A DNA stretch of 48,400 nucleotides from Lachnospiraceae bacterium. Its GTDB lineage: Bacteria > Bacillota > Clostridia > Lachnospirales > Lachnospiraceae. The translations under genes and the position numbers were made by a program. Position 1 is the stretch's first letter; each line of letters begins with the position of its first letter. The DNA lies in contig JAUNOA010000009.1 in assembly GCA_030531245.1 (NCBI GenBank), positions 1 through 48,400 of the forward strand, read 5' to 3'. Of the stretch, positions 1 through 9,034 are shown in pieces. The notes under the pieces were generated by a model. The model was not told where the DNA came from. It made no database searches and saw only the letters and a list, made by a program, of their open reading frames with translations.

Positions 1-887
1 TGAAGGAAGCAAACAGAAAGAAAGAGGAGAAAATCAAAGAACTCAAGGAATTCATTGCGAGATTCTCGGCAAATGCCGCAAAATCCAAACAGGCGACAGC
101 ACGTAAGAGAGCACTTGAGAAAATCGAACTCGATGATATCAGACCTTCATCCAGAAAGTATCCGTTCATTGATTTCAGGCCTGAACGCGAAATCGGAAAC
201 GAGGTTCTCGAGGTATCTCATCTTTCAAAGACTGTTGACGGAGAAAAGGTACTGGACGATATCAGTTTTATTCTGAACCGTACAGATAAAGTCGCATTTG
301 TAGGACCTAATGAGAAGGCAAAGACCACTCTGTTCAGAATACTTGCAGGTGAGATTGAGCCGGATGAGGGAGATTATAAATGGGGACTGACAACTAAATT
401 CAGCTACTTCCCCAAGGACAACACAAAAGATTTCTCCGGTGAAGAAAACATAACTGAATGGCTTACGCAGTATTCCACTAATAAAGATGTCACTTATGTA
501 AGAGGATTCCTCGGAAGAATGCTTTTCGCGGGAGAGGATGGAATCAAATATGTAAAGGTACTTTCAGGAGGTGAGAAAGTCAGGGTAATGCTGTCCAAAC
601 TTATGATAAGCGGAGCCAATGTGCTTATTCTCGATGAGCCGACCGATCATCTGGATATGGAATCGATTCAGGCCCTCAACAACGGACTTATCAAGTTCCC
701 CGGTGTGCTTCTGTTTTCGTCCCGTGACCATCAGGTAGTACAGACGACAGCCAATCGTATCATGGAGATCATTGACGGCAAGCTTGTTGATAAGATGACA
801 ACATACGATGAGTATCTTGAGAGCGATGCTTCAGCACGTAAGAGATTTACATATACTGTTTCGGAATCAGAGGAGTCAGATGATTAA
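1..887 (+). CDS. ABC-F family ATP-binding protein (YbiT-like), 5'-truncated by the window edge
   Basis: Reading frame open from base 3 to the TAA at 885-887, so only the C-terminal part (about 294 residues) is present. In order one sees the charged inter-domain linker (a run rich in K and E, then [16 protein letters not shown]), the second ABC domain with a Walker A region GPNEKAKTT, the ABC signature LSGGEKVR, and Walker [12 protein letters not shown]. The linker and the DEPTDHLD box are typical of ABC-F proteins, which bind the ribosome E site and act in translation or antibiotic protection; they have no membrane domain. The second Walker A is unusual: the canonical GxxGxGKS/T is replaced by NEKAKTT, though the lysine-threonine pair is kept. 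The stop overlaps the next gene by 8 bp. The subtype (YbiT/YkpA-like) is inferred from the linker and Walker A form. Confidence 0.88.
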   Translation, partial: KEANRKKEEKIKELKEFIARFSANAAKSKQATARKRALEKIELDDIRPSSRKYPFIDFRPEREIGNEVLEVSHLSKTVDGEKVLDDISFILNRTDKVAFVGPNEKAKTTLFRILAGEIEPDEGDYKWGLTTKFSYFPKDNTKDFSGEENITEWLTQYSTNKDVTYVRGFLGRMLFAGEDGIKYVKVLSGGEKVRVMLSKLMISGANVLILDEPTDHLDMESIQALNNGLIKFPGVLLFSSRDHQVVQTTANRIMEIIDGKLVDKMTTYDEYLESDASARKRFTYTVSESEESDD

Positions 888-1650
888 ACTTATAAGTTGG
901 AATGTTAACGGTCTTCGTGCTGCAGTCGGAAAGGGCTTTCTGGATTTTTTTCATGAGACAGATGCAGAGATTTTCTGTGTGCAGGAAACGAAACTTCAGG
1001 AAGGTCAGATAGAGCTGGATCTGCCCGGATACTATGATTTCTGGAATTATGCAGATAAAAAAGGTTATTCCGGAACGGCTATGTTTACGAAGGAAAAACC
1101 TGTATCGGTAACATACGGAATCGGAGTTGACGAACATGATCATGAAGGACGTGTCATAACAGCAGAATTTCCTGAATTTTATATGGTTACCTGCTATACT
1201 CCAAATGCACAGCATGAACTGACCAGACTTGATTACAGGATGAGCTGGGAGACGGATTTCCTGAAATATATCAAGAGTCTGGATGAAAAAAAACCGGTAA
1301 TTTACTGCGGAGATCTTAATGTGGCACATGAGGAGATTGATCTGAAGAATCCCAAAACCAACCGTGGCAATGCCGGATTCACGGATGAAGAACGCGGGAA
1401 AATGACGGAAGTACTTTCATCCGGGTTCACGGATACATTCAGGTACCTCTATCCTGACAGGACAGATGCTTATTCCTGGTGGTCATACAGGATGAATGCC
1501 AGAGCCAGAAATATCGGGTGGCGTATAGATTATTTCATCTGTTCTGACAGAATTGCGGGAAAGATAAAAGATGCAGCAATATATCAGGATGTCATGGGAT
1601 CGGATCATTGCCCTGTCGGGCTGATTATTGACACCTCTTTGACTGTGTGA
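880..1650 (+). CDS. xth: Exodeoxyribonuclease III (AP endonuclease)
   Basis: A 256-residue member of the exonuclease III / AP endonuclease family of base excision repair, which cuts DNA 5' of abasic sites. It carries the family landmarks in order: SWNVNGLRA at the N terminus (metal-binding Asn), VQETK (metal-binding Glu), [11 protein letters not shown] (Asp and Asn of the active site), the WWSYR region, and the terminal GSDHCPVG with the catalytic Asp-His pair. The ATG at 880 is chosen over upstream in-frame starts because AGGAG lies at 871-875 and the protein then begins directly with the conserved [11 protein letters not shown]. It overlaps the ABC-F gene by 8 bp, so the two are likely translationally coupled. 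The rpmE promoter lies across its 3' end. Confidence 0.95.
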   Translation: MIKLISWNVNGLRAAVGKGFLDFFHETDAEIFCVQETKLQEGQIELDLPGYYDFWNYADKKGYSGTAMFTKEKPVSVTYGIGVDEHDHEGRVITAEFPEFYMVTCYTPNAQHELTRLDYRMSWETDFLKYIKSLDEKKPVIYCGDLNVAHEEIDLKNPKTNRGNAGFTDEERGKMTEVLSSGFTDTFRYLYPDRTDAYSWWSYRMNARARNIGWRIDYFICSDRIAGKIKDAAIYQDVMGSDHCPVGLIIDTSLTV

Positions 1651-1656
1651 TATACT
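1628..1656 (+). promoter_or_regulatory. Sigma-A type promoter for rpmE
   Basis: TTGACA (1628-1633), a 17-bp spacer, and TATACT (1651-1656) preceded by TG one base upstream (extended -10). The -35 box lies inside the last codons of xth. Predicted start near 1663, about 40 nt before the rpmE start codon. Confidence 0.8.
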
Positions 1657-1704
1657 TTTAAGGCTGTTTGGAAATCAGCAAATTATAAGAAAGAGGTAAT
1701 TATC

Positions 1705-1914
1705 ATGAGAGAAGGAATTCATCCACAGTATCAGCAGGCTACAGTTACATGCAACTGTGGTAACACATTTACAACAGGATCAACAAAGAAAGAAATCCAC
1801 GTAGAAATCTGCTCACAGTGCCATCCGTTCTATACAGGCCAGCAGAAAGCTACACAGGCTCGTGGACGTATCGATAAATTCAACAGAAAATACGGCTTCT
1901 CAGCAGAGCAGTAG
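1705..1914 (+). CDS. rpmE: 50S ribosomal protein L31 (zinc-binding, type A)
   Basis: A 69-residue L31 beginning MREGIHPQY. Cysteines 16, 18, 36 and 39 form the CxC...CxxC zinc site of the C+ form, followed by HPFYTGQQK, the family hallmark. Length matches bacterial L31. AGAGGT precedes the ATG. The zinc-binding form is usually the one expressed under zinc-replete conditions, but no Zur box was recognised upstream. It has its own promoter and terminator, so it is probably a monocistronic gene. The linkage rpmE - DUF1385 - prmC - prfA is a common Firmicutes arrangement and supports the call. Confidence 0.97.
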   Translation: MREGIHPQYQQATVTCNCGNTFTTGSTKKEIHVEICSQCHPFYTGQQKATQARGRIDKFNRKYGFSAEQ

Positions 1915-1921
1915 AAATCAC

Positions 1922-1958
1922 AAAAGAGCCGGGTTTGATTACCTGCGCTCTTTTTTTG
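1922..1958 (+). terminator. Rho-independent terminator of rpmE
   Basis: AAAAGAGC pairs with GCGCTCTTTT and runs into seven T residues, eight bases after the rpmE stop codon. Confidence 0.75.
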
Positions 1959-1981
1959 TGCGATAAGCCTGACGAATGCCG

Positions 1982-2083
1982 GCCCGGGTATACCCGGGCG
2001 CAGATTTGACAGATAATCTCAAAAATCAGTTTACTTATTTATGAGATTATCTGTCAAATCTGTAGCCCATGCAAGCATGGGCT
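1982..2083. repeat. Cluster of three perfect palindromes in the intergenic region
   Basis: Three adjacent inverted repeats. (1) An 18-bp perfect palindrome at 1982-1999 built on GCCCGGGTA/TACCCGGGC. (2) A 21-bp perfect inverted repeat with arms 2001-2021 and 2042-2062 around a 20-base AT-rich loop. (3) AGCCCATGC (2064-2072) with GCATGGGCT (2075-2083). Together with the tandem repeat that follows they fill the 366-bp gap between rpmE and the DUF1385 gene. No protein-coding signal with a ribosome binding site was seen here. Confidence 0.85.
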
Positions 2084-2105
2084 GGTATTTGGAAGGCAAC
2101 GTACA

Positions 2106-2216
2106 GCGAGAAGAAGCGAAGCGGATTCGAGCTGGGAAAAGAGCAAGCGAGAAGAAGCGAAGCGGATTAGAGCTGGGAAAAGAGCAAGCGAGAAGAAGCG
2201 AAGCGGATTCGAGCTG
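2106..2216. repeat. 41-bp direct tandem repeat, about 2.7 copies
   Basis: Copies begin at 2106, 2147 and 2188 with an exact 41-bp period. Each starts GCGAGAAGAAGCGAAGCGGA. The first two copies differ at one base (GGATTCGAG versus GGATTAGAG) and the third diverges after GAGCTG at 2216. There are no unique spacers between copies, so this is not a CRISPR array. A 78-codon open frame crosses it but is repetitive and lacks a convincing start signal. Confidence 0.9.
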
Positions 2217-2280
2217 TCCGCAAGCCCATAGAAGTATGTGCGAGCATATGAAGGAAATCATATTTTACAAAGGATAATAA

Positions 2281-3309
2281 ATGAAGAGAGTTTACAGTGG
2301 AATAGGCGGACAGGCAGTACTTGAAGGCATCATGATGATGAATAAAGACAAGTATGCCGTAGCCGTAAGAAAACCTGATAAAGAAATCGCAGTAAGTGAG
2401 CAGAAGACCGAGTCGATTGCCGGAAAGCATAAAGTATGCGGCTGGCCGTTTATTAGAGGTATTTTTTCATTCATCAATTCGCTTATACTTGGACTTAAGA
2501 CTATAACCCTCTCGGCCGATATGCTCGGAATTGAAGATGACGAAGAACCGTCAAAGTTTGAAGCATGGCTCTATGAAAAGTTCGGAGATAAGACTGAAAA
2601 AATCATTATGGACTTTGCTGTAGTCATAGCGCTTGTATTTGCAGTCGGGCTGTTTATGCTGCTTCCTATGTTCATCAGTAATCTTCTTAAAAATGTCATA
2701 AAGAGTGATGCAGTTATAGCATTGCTGGAGGGATTGCTTAGAATCGCAATATTTGTAGCATATATCAAAGCCATTTCATTTATGGATGATATCAACAGAA
2801 CCTTTATGTATCACGGAGCAGAGCATAAGTGCATCAACTGTGTTGAACTCGGAAAAGAACTGACGGTTGATAATGTTATGAACAGTTCGAAGGAACATAA
2901 ACGTTGCGGAACAAGTTTCATAATTATAGTAATGATAATCAGTATCCTGTTTTTTATGGTTATAAGGGTCGATAATCTGGCACTTCGTGCGCTCAGCAGA
3001 ATACTGTTGATTCCTGTTATTGCCGGGGTGTCATACGAATTTCTGCGTATAGCAGGCCGCAGCGAGAATCCGATAATCAATATTCTGAGCCGTCCCGGTA
3101 TGTGGATGCAGGGACTTACGACCAAGGAACCTACGGCCGATATGTGCGAGGTTGCTATAGCTGCAACGGAGAAAGTATTTGACTGGAAGGGATTCCTCAC
3201 TGAAAACTTTTCGGAGTTATATCCTGACGGATTCCCGGAACCCGTTGAGGAGGAAATTACAGATAATACTGAGATTACAAATTCAGGATTAGATGCAGAA
3301 AATCTGTGA
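2281..3309 (+). CDS. DUF1385 family integral membrane protein (YqhQ-like)
   Basis: A 342-residue protein with the N-terminal GGQAVLEGIMM signature of DUF1385, then hydrophobic segments near residues 60-80, 105-130, 140-165 and 215-260, separated by a conserved polar loop with HGAEHKC (His178) and RCGTSF. Four to five membrane spans are likely, placing it in the cytoplasmic membrane. The biochemical role of the family is not established as far as I can tell. The acidic C-terminal tail from about residue 315 (EEEITDNTE) is probably cytosolic. The ATG follows AAAGGATAATAA. Its position just before prmC-prfA is conserved in many Firmicutes, but here a long folded element (3305-3491) separates them. 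Confidence 0.9.
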   Translation: MKRVYSGIGGQAVLEGIMMMNKDKYAVAVRKPDKEIAVSEQKTESIAGKHKVCGWPFIRGIFSFINSLILGLKTITLSADMLGIEDDEEPSKFEAWLYEKFGDKTEKIIMDFAVVIALVFAVGLFMLLPMFISNLLKNVIKSDAVIALLEGLLRIAIFVAYIKAISFMDDINRTFMYHGAEHKCINCVELGKELTVDNVMNSSKEHKRCGTSFIIIVMIISILFFMVIRVDNLALRALSRILLIPVIAGVSYEFLRIAGRSENPIINILSRPGMWMQGLTTKEPTADMCEVAIAATEKVFDWKGFLTENFSELYPDGFPEPVEEEITDNTEITNSGLDAENL

Positions 3310-3491
3310 TATCTTCGAAGGTGTCTTGCGAGACGTCGGCACTCGGCGAACTTTGTGATCCGTAGTGTCCGGAAGACATTCGTCTTGAAAGCTTGCTTTC
3401 TTAGACGAATGCGACGGATGCAACATCTTGGCTGTTGTACCGCTACCTCGAGCAAAGAAGGCGAGAGCCGTCATCCTGAGAAGATATCACA
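3305..3491. repeat. Long-range inverted repeat enclosing nested hairpins
   Basis: A perfect 12-bp outer stem, TGTGATATCTTC (3305-3316) with its complement at 3480-3491, encloses about 160 bases that contain further stems: GTCT/AGAC at 3322-3333, ATCCGT (3359-3364) with ACGGAT (3414-3419), and a strong hairpin at 3377-3411 with 9-bp arms CATTCGTCT/AGACGAATG and an inner GAAAG/CTTTC stem. The element starts on the stop codon of the DUF1385 gene and ends 26 bases before the prmC start. It has no U-tract, so it is not a simple terminator. It may be a structured RNA or a palindromic intergenic repeat. Confidence 0.7.
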
Positions 3492-3516
3492 AGATTGATG
3501 CATCGGAATATTGATT

Positions 3517-4353
3517 ATGAGTACTTACTATGATTTATTTGATGAGGGACGCATAGCACTGTTCAAACTCCAGGAGGGTGAGAATGATGCGCGCTTGCTT
3601 CTCCTCTGGGCATGTGATATAGATATGCCGCAGCTTCTGACGGATTACACAACATCGCAGGTGTCCGAAGAAAAGATAAAAAAATACAGAGATGCAGTAG
3701 CCCTCAGAAAAACAGGAATGCCGCTTCAGTACATCACGCATGAATCGAATTTCTGCGGACTGGAGCTGTATGTTGATGAAAATGTACTGATTCCCAGATT
3801 TGATACCGAAGTGCTTGTAGAAAAAGTGCTCGCTGATAATAAGGAAAATGACATCACGGTGCTGGACTTATGTACAGGCAGCGGATGCATAGCGATAGCA
3901 CTTGCAAAATTCGGAAGATACAGGGGTGTCTACGGATCGGACATATCGAGAGCGGCACTTGAAATCGCAGACGCGAATGCTGAAAGAAACGGTGTCGACA
4001 TCACTTTTTATGAAAGTGATATGTTCAATGAACTCGGCGATCTGAGAAATCTCGACATCATTGTCAGCAATCCGCCATATATCAGGAGCGCGGTATTCGG
4101 GGAACTTATGACGGAAGTCAGAGATCACGAGCCGAGGATAGCGCTTGACGGTGATGAGGACGGACTGAAGTTCTATCGCATAATTGCATCAGGCGCACGG
4201 GAACATTTACATAAAGGCGGAAAACTTTATCTGGAAATAGGATACGATCAGGCCGAAGAAGTAAGAAAACTGCTTGAAGAAAACGGATACCGCAATATAG
4301 AAATTATAAAAGATTTATCAGGACTTGACAGAGTAATATGTTCGACAGTTTAG
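3517..4353 (+). CDS. prmC: Peptide chain release factor N5-glutamine methyltransferase PrmC
   Basis: A 278-residue protein that methylates the glutamine of the GGQ motif of release factors, using S-adenosylmethionine. Residues 1-80 form the helical N-terminal domain. Motif I is [15 protein letters not shown] at about 113-127 and the substrate-binding NPPY motif starts at Asn185 (SNPPYIR). ATG at 3517 is preferred over the TTG two codons upstream; neither has a strong Shine-Dalgarno. The last 16 bp overlap prfA, the gene for its substrate, which strongly supports the call and implies coupled expression. Confidence 0.95.
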   Translation: MSTYYDLFDEGRIALFKLQEGENDARLLLLWACDIDMPQLLTDYTTSQVSEEKIKKYRDAVALRKTGMPLQYITHESNFCGLELYVDENVLIPRFDTEVLVEKVLADNKENDITVLDLCTGSGCIAIALAKFGRYRGVYGSDISRAALEIADANAERNGVDITFYESDMFNELGDLRNLDIIVSNPPYIRSAVFGELMTEVRDHEPRIALDGDEDGLKFYRIIASGAREHLHKGGKLYLEIGYDQAEEVRKLLEENGYRNIEIIKDLSGLDRVICSTV

Positions 4354-5399
4354 AAGACATTTTAAAACATTATGAGGAGCTTATGGCGGAACTGGGAAGC
4401 CCGGAAGTGGCAGGCAATCAGGAACGCTTCAGAAAGCTTATGAAGGAGCAGTCGGATCTGCTCCCGCTTGTTGATGCATATAAGAATTATAAGCAGGCGC
4501 AGGAAGATGAGGCCAGTGCTCTCGAGATACTTGATACTGAAAATGATGACGAGATGCGGGAGATGGCCAAAGAGGAACTTGCGGATGCAAAAAAACGGCA
4601 GGAAAAACTTGAGGAGGAACTCAGGATAATGCTTCTTCCGAAAGACCCCAATGATGACAAAAACATCGTGCTGGAGATCAGGGCAGGTGCAGGAGGCGAG
4701 GAGGCGGCACTCTTTGCCGCCGAGTTATTCAGGATGTATCAGCATTACTGTGATTCGCAGGGCTGGAAGGTTGATATAGTAAGCATCAATGATACCGGAC
4801 TCGGAGGCATCAAGGAAATAGTGGCCATGGTGACCGGAAAGGGAGCGTACTCGAAGCTAAAGTATGAATCCGGGGTTCACAGAGTCCAGCGTGTGCCCGA
4901 GACGGAATCGGGCGGGAGAATCCATACATCGACAGCATCCGTTGCAGTCATGCCTGAGGCCGAGGAGGTCGATGTGCAGATCGATATGAATGACTGCAGA
5001 ATCGATGTATGCCGTGCATCCGGAAACGGAGGGCAGTGTGTCAATACAACAGACTCGGCAGTACGGCTTACACATATTCCGACAGGAATCGTGATTTACT
5101 CACAGACAGAGAAGTCTCAGCTGCAGAACAAGAATAAAGCTTTTGCTCTTTTGAGATCGAAGCTGTATGATCTGGAACTGGCTAAAAAGCAGAAGGCCGA
5201 ATCGGCAGAACGCAAGAGTCAGATTGGAACCGGAGACCGGTCCGAAAAGGTCAGAACCTATAATTTCCCTCAGAACAGGGTCACGGATCACAGAATAAAC
5301 TTTACATCTTACAGAATAAAAGAGATAATGAACGGGGATATAAATGAGATCCTGAACAGTCTCATCGCCGCAGATCAGGCGGAGAAGCTGGCAGGATAA
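4338..5399 (+). CDS. prfA: Peptide chain release factor 1 (RF1)
   Basis: A 353-residue RF1 that recognises UAA and UAG and triggers peptide release. The anticodon-like PxT motif is present as P187-E-T189 (RVPETES), which marks RF1 rather than RF2 (SPF). The catalytic GGQ is at 231-233 within [15 protein letters not shown]. The residue after GGQ is Cys where many RF1 proteins have His. N-terminal residues 1-100 are a charged coiled coil (domain 1). It begins inside the end of prmC. Length is normal for the family. Confidence 0.97.
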   Translation: MFDSLEDILKHYEELMAELGSPEVAGNQERFRKLMKEQSDLLPLVDAYKNYKQAQEDEASALEILDTENDDEMREMAKEELADAKKRQEKLEEELRIMLLPKDPNDDKNIVLEIRAGAGGEEAALFAAELFRMYQHYCDSQGWKVDIVSINDTGLGGIKEIVAMVTGKGAYSKLKYESGVHRVQRVPETESGGRIHTSTASVAVMPEAEEVDVQIDMNDCRIDVCRASGNGGQCVNTTDSAVRLTHIPTGIVIYSQTEKSQLQNKNKAFALLRSKLYDLELAKKQKAESAERKSQIGTGDRSEKVRTYNFPQNRVTDHRINFTSYRIKEIMNGDINEILNSLIAADQAEKLAG

Positions 5400-5411
5400 C
5401 AAGGAGAAAAT

Positions 5412-7106
5412 ATGAGCGAAGAAATCAAAAACAACATTGAAGAAAACAATGAGGAAAGAGTGTCCAAGAACTTTATCGAACTTGAGATAGAAAAAGATCT
5501 GGCAGAGGGTGTCTATGATCATGTACATACCAGATTCCCCCCTGAGCCGAACGGATATCTTCATATCGGACATGCCAAGTCCATACTTACAAACTACGGA
5601 CTTGCACAGGAGTACGGCGGAAAGTTCAACATGAGATTTGATGATACGAACCCGACAAAAGAGAAGGACGAGTTTGTTCAGTCAATCATTGCAGATGTCA
5701 AGTGGCTCGGAGCGGATTTCGAAGACAGACTGTTTTTCGCGTCCGATTATTTTGAGACTATGTACGAATGTGCCATCAAGCTTATCAAAAAGGGCAAGGC
5801 ATTTGTATGTGACCTGAGTGCGGACGAAATCCGTGAGACCAGAGGAGATTTCAACACACCGGGTAAAAATTCACCTTACCGTGACAGAAGCATAGAGGAA
5901 AACCTTGCATTGTTCGAGGAGATGAGAAGCGGAGTTATCGAAGACGGAGCAAGAGTTCTCCGTGCAAAGATTGATATGGCATCGCCGAATATCAATATGC
6001 GAGATCCGGTAATCTACCGTGTCGCTCATCAGTCTCATCACCGTCAGGGTGACAAGTGGTGTATATATCCGATGTATGATTTTGCACATCCAATCGAGGA
6101 TGCTATCGAAGGAATCACACATTCGATCTGTACACTTGAATTCGAGGATCATCGTCCGCTTTATGACTGGGTAGTAACAGAGTGTGAATTCAATCCGAAA
6201 CCCCGTCAGATAGAATTTGCGAAGCTTTATCTGACAAACGTGGTTACAGGAAAGAGATATATCAAGAAGCTCGTTGAAGACGGAATCGTGGATGGATGGG
6301 ATGATCCGAGGCTGGTATCTATTGCTGCCCTTCGCCGCAGAGGATATACACCGGAATCCATCAAGAAATTTGTTGAACTTGTCGGTTTGAGCAAAGCAAA
6401 TTCATCAGTCGATTATGCGATGCTGGAGTACTGCATCCGTGAAGACTTAAAACTTAAGGCTCCGAGGATGATGGCGATCCTTGATCCGATCAAGCTTGTT
6501 ATCGACAACTATCCGGAAGGCAAAAGCGAAAAGCTTCCGATGCCGCTTAATCTTGAAAATCCCGAACTGGGAGAGCGTGAACTCGTATTCGGACGTGAAC
6601 TCTGGATCGAAAGAGAGGATTTCATGGAAGAACCTCCGAAAAAGTATTTCAGACTCTTCCCGGGAAATGAAGTCAGACTTATGGGCGCATACTTTGTTAA
6701 ATGCACCGGATGTGAAAAAGATGAAAACGGCAATGTAACTGTTGTCCATGCAACCTATGATCCTATGACCAGAAACGGAATGGAAGTTGAACGCAAGGTC
6801 AAAGGAACGATTCACTGGGTCAATGCCAATGAGTGTAAGAACGTTACGGTAAGACTGTATGAAAATATAGTTGATGAGGAGAAGGGCAAACTCAATGAAG
6901 ACGGAACATTGAATCTCAATCCGAATTCACTTACAGTAATTGAAAACTGCTATGTGGAGCCGCTCCTTGCGGAGGCAAAAGCATATGACAGTTTCCAGTT
7001 CGTGCGTAATGGTTTCTTCTGTGCTGATTGTAAGGATTCGATACCGGGTGCACCGGTATTTAACCGTATCGTCAGTCTCAAGTCATCATTTAAATTAAAC
7101 AAATAA
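5412..7106 (+). CDS. glnS: Glutaminyl-tRNA synthetase
   Basis: A 564-residue class I aminoacyl-tRNA synthetase. The HIGH motif is H51-I-G-H in the context [17 protein letters not shown], diagnostic for the GlnRS/GluRS group. [23 protein letters not shown], given here only as a region near residue 255, leads into the second signature. [17 protein letters not shown] is the GlnRS-specific block following it. The KMSKS-equivalent reads [10 protein letters not shown] (T279-R282) instead of the enterobacterial VMSKRK. Two beta-barrel anticodon-binding domains fill the C-terminal half. AAGGAGAAAAT precedes the ATG, 12 bp after prfA. Direct GlnRS is uncommon in Firmicutes, most of which use the GatCAB transamidation route, but occurs in Clostridia such as Lachnospiraceae. 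Confidence 0.95.
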   Translation: MSEEIKNNIEENNEERVSKNFIELEIEKDLAEGVYDHVHTRFPPEPNGYLHIGHAKSILTNYGLAQEYGGKFNMRFDDTNPTKEKDEFVQSIIADVKWLGADFEDRLFFASDYFETMYECAIKLIKKGKAFVCDLSADEIRETRGDFNTPGKNSPYRDRSIEENLALFEEMRSGVIEDGARVLRAKIDMASPNINMRDPVIYRVAHQSHHRQGDKWCIYPMYDFAHPIEDAIEGITHSICTLEFEDHRPLYDWVVTECEFNPKPRQIEFAKLYLTNVVTGKRYIKKLVEDGIVDGWDDPRLVSIAALRRRGYTPESIKKFVELVGLSKANSSVDYAMLEYCIREDLKLKAPRMMAILDPIKLVIDNYPEGKSEKLPMPLNLENPELGERELVFGRELWIEREDFMEEPPKKYFRLFPGNEVRLMGAYFVKCTGCEKDENGNVTVVHATYDPMTRNGMEVERKVKGTIHWVNANECKNVTVRLYENIVDEEKGKLNEDGTLNLNPNSLTVIENCYVEPLLAEAKAYDSFQFVRNGFFCADCKDSIPGAPVFNRIVSLKSSFKLNK

Positions 7107-7124
7107 TAAAGGAAAGGTGTGACT

Positions 7125-8264
7125 ATGATTAAATCTGTTATCGTCGGGTCAGGAATGATGGGTGTTGTTCATTCTGAGGCACTCCACAGAATACCGGGAG
7201 TTGAGGTTGCGGCAATTGCCGATGTCAATGAAGCAGCGGCAAAAAAATATGCTGAGCAGCTGGGGATTCCGAAATACTACACAGACTATAAGGAAATGCT
7301 GGCAGCAGAGAAGCCGGATGTAGTTCATATCTGCACACCGAATTTCCTTCATTTCGAAGTAGCAAAATATGCCATGGAACAGGGCTGCGGAGTATATTGT
7401 GAAAAGCCGCTGGCACTTGATTCGAAGCAGGGAGAGGAACTGACTAAGCTTGCAAAAGAAAAGAAGGTTCCCAATGCAGTCAACTTCAACTACAGAAACA
7501 ATGCGATGGTTCGTGATATGCATGAGCGTATCAAGAGCGGAGATGCAGGCAAGGTATTCTTTGTTCACGGACATTATCTTCAGGACTGGCTTATGTATGA
7601 CACCGATTTCTCATGGAGACTTGATCCTTCAAGAAACGGTGTGTCACGTGCGGTAGCTGATATCGGTTCTCACTGGTTCGATACAGCACAGTTTACGGTC
7701 GGAAAGAAAATTACAAAGGTCTTTGCAAAACTTGATACGGTAATTCCCGAGAGAATCAAACCTCTGGCAGAGGTTGCGACGTTTGCAAAGAATGACGGCA
7801 AAGGTGAGACGGTGAAAATCGATTCTGAGGACCTGGCAGTCATTATGGTGGAGTTCGAGGACGGAACACTCGGAACAACTACTATTTCTCAGATAAGCGG
7901 CGGACATAAGAATGATCTTATGCTTGAAGTTGATACATCCAGGTATTCTATGAAGTGGGAACAGGAGAATGCCGACAAGCTTCATGTCTGTGACAGAGTT
8001 GACGGAAACAGACTTATCTTTGCATCGGCCGGTACAGTAACAGGCGATGCAGCAAGATTTGCACCGATTCCGGAAGGACATGCAGTCGCATGGAAGGACG
8101 CTCTTAAAAACGGAATCAATGAGTTCTACAATGCTGTAAAGGCCGGGACATATCAGGATGAGGAACAGTCATATGCTACATTTGCAACAGGCTGGTATAT
8201 CCTGAAATTGGTTGATGCCTGCCTTGAGTCAACAAAGACAGATAAGTGGGTAGAAGTTAAATAA
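7125..8264 (+). CDS. Gfo/Idh/MocA family oxidoreductase
   Basis: A 379-residue NAD(P)-dependent dehydrogenase-like protein. The N-terminal Rossmann fold has VGSGMMGVVHSEAL (residues 6-19) in place of GxGxxG, and the family EKP motif occurs in YCEKPLALD at about 92-100. The C-terminal alpha/beta domain contains GSHWFDTAQF, where His is the usual catalytic candidate of the family. Members oxidise or reduce sugars, inositols or related polyols; the substrate cannot be read from the sequence. ATG at 7125 follows AAGGAAAGG; an in-frame GTG two codons upstream is less likely. It is followed by a strong hairpin. Confidence 0.9.
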   Translation: MIKSVIVGSGMMGVVHSEALHRIPGVEVAAIADVNEAAAKKYAEQLGIPKYYTDYKEMLAAEKPDVVHICTPNFLHFEVAKYAMEQGCGVYCEKPLALDSKQGEELTKLAKEKKVPNAVNFNYRNNAMVRDMHERIKSGDAGKVFFVHGHYLQDWLMYDTDFSWRLDPSRNGVSRAVADIGSHWFDTAQFTVGKKITKVFAKLDTVIPERIKPLAEVATFAKNDGKGETVKIDSEDLAVIMVEFEDGTLGTTTISQISGGHKNDLMLEVDTSRYSMKWEQENADKLHVCDRVDGNRLIFASAGTVTGDAARFAPIPEGHAVAWKDALKNGINEFYNAVKAGTYQDEEQSYATFATGWYILKLVDACLESTKTDKWVEVK

Positions 8265-8296
8265 ATGCAGAGAAGTCTTCTGTAATATAAAAATGG

Positions 8297-8325
8297 AGTG
8301 CGGAGGTGATAAACACCTCCGCACT
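8297..8325. terminator. Strong hairpin, likely terminator (both directions)
   Basis: AGTGCGGAGGTG and CACCTCCGCACT form a perfect 12-bp stem around ATAAA. On the reverse strand the stem runs into ATTTTTATA, so it best serves the leftward gene at 8364-8897, but it also closes the forward oxidoreductase transcript. Confidence 0.75.
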
Positions 8326-8363
8326 GTTGTATGAGTTCAGCTTTGTTAGTTGGTATTAATGAA

Positions 8364-8897
8364 TTATTGATTATCCTGAGAATCTTTGGAGATATCTATG
8401 TCTATGATAACATCATCCGCTGTATCAAAATCATCGGTATCCTGATCAAGAACATCTTCTTCCCTGGTTCCGATCTTTTCTTTTGTCTCTTCGACGATAC
8501 TTTCCACCTTCTCTTTTACCGAAGCAACATAATCACCTGCAACGACCTGAGAGTCATCTACCTTCTCAGAGAGAATCTCACCGATGTTCTTTACCATGGC
8601 TTTTGCAGGTCCTACCATACCTTTGGCAGCCTCAGCGGCCTTCTTTGCTGCTTCAACAAAGCTTTCTTTGTTGGCATTAAGAGAAGTATATTTTGCATTG
8701 GGATCTTCGCTTATTGAGGCATCGACACTGAAATCTTTGGTTTCTTCGGCCGTAAATGCCTGCTCATCTTCCTCTTCATAATCAGAAAAATCATTCTCAA
8801 GTTCTTCGTGCTCTTTCTGATACTTTTCGTAGTATTTGACACCTGCATAAACGCCTCCGGCGAAAAGCAGAGCTCCTATGATTCCTGCTATTTTCAT
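8364..8897 (-). CDS. Membrane-anchored acidic coiled-coil protein of unknown function (YtxH-like)
   Basis: A 177-residue protein. Residues 4-19 (AGIIGALLFAGGVYAG) form one N-terminal membrane span, followed by KYYEKYQKEHEE and a strongly acidic linker (SDYEEEDE). Residues 60-150 are rich in Ala, Lys, Glu and Val with helical periodicity, including KKAAEAAKGMVGPAKAMV and VKEKVESIVEETKEKI, and the C terminus is Asp-rich. This architecture resembles YtxH/general-stress envelope proteins, but no specific family can be assigned. AAGGAGG lies 8 bases before the ATG on the reverse strand. It is transcribed divergently from groESL. Confidence 0.75.
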   Translation of the reverse strand: MKIAGIIGALLFAGGVYAGVKYYEKYQKEHEELENDFSDYEEEDEQAFTAEETKDFSVDASISEDPNAKYTSLNANKESFVEAAKKAAEAAKGMVGPAKAMVKNIGEILSEKVDDSQVVAGDYVASVKEKVESIVEETKEKIGTREEDVLDQDTDDFDTADDVIIDIDISKDSQDNQ

Positions 8898-9007
8898 GGA
8901 AATACCTCCTTACTTGCTGACAATATTTTAACCCAAAACATAAAAGAATGAAAGTTAAAAAAGCCTAAATAATCATTAAAAAGACTTTAAATATAAAAAA
9001 CGGCAAA

Positions 9008-9034
9008 TTAGCACTCAATACTTGACAGTGCTAA
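9008..9034. promoter_or_regulatory. CIRCE operator (HrcA binding site)
   Basis: TTAGCACTC, nine bases, then CAGTGCTAA. This matches the CIRCE consensus TTAGCACTC-N9-GAGTGCTAA at 17 of 18 arm positions. It overlaps the -35 box of the groES promoter, so HrcA binding would block RNA polymerase. No hrcA gene is present in this window. Confidence 0.95.

Noticed and set aside
2106-2216. CRISPR-like direct repeats
   Set aside because: The units abut with no unique spacers and no cas genes are nearby.
2041-2277. 78-codon frame (and reverse 76- and 87-codon frames) in the tandem repeat region
   Set aside because: The translation is made of the 41-bp repeat read in shifting frames, there is no Shine-Dalgarno at the start, and the frames begin inside an inverted repeat arm.
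8331-8717. Forward 128-codon frame opposite the membrane-anchored acidic protein
   Set aside because: The reverse gene has a clear Shine-Dalgarno, membrane anchor and terminator; the forward frame starts in the terminator stem flank with no ribosome binding site.
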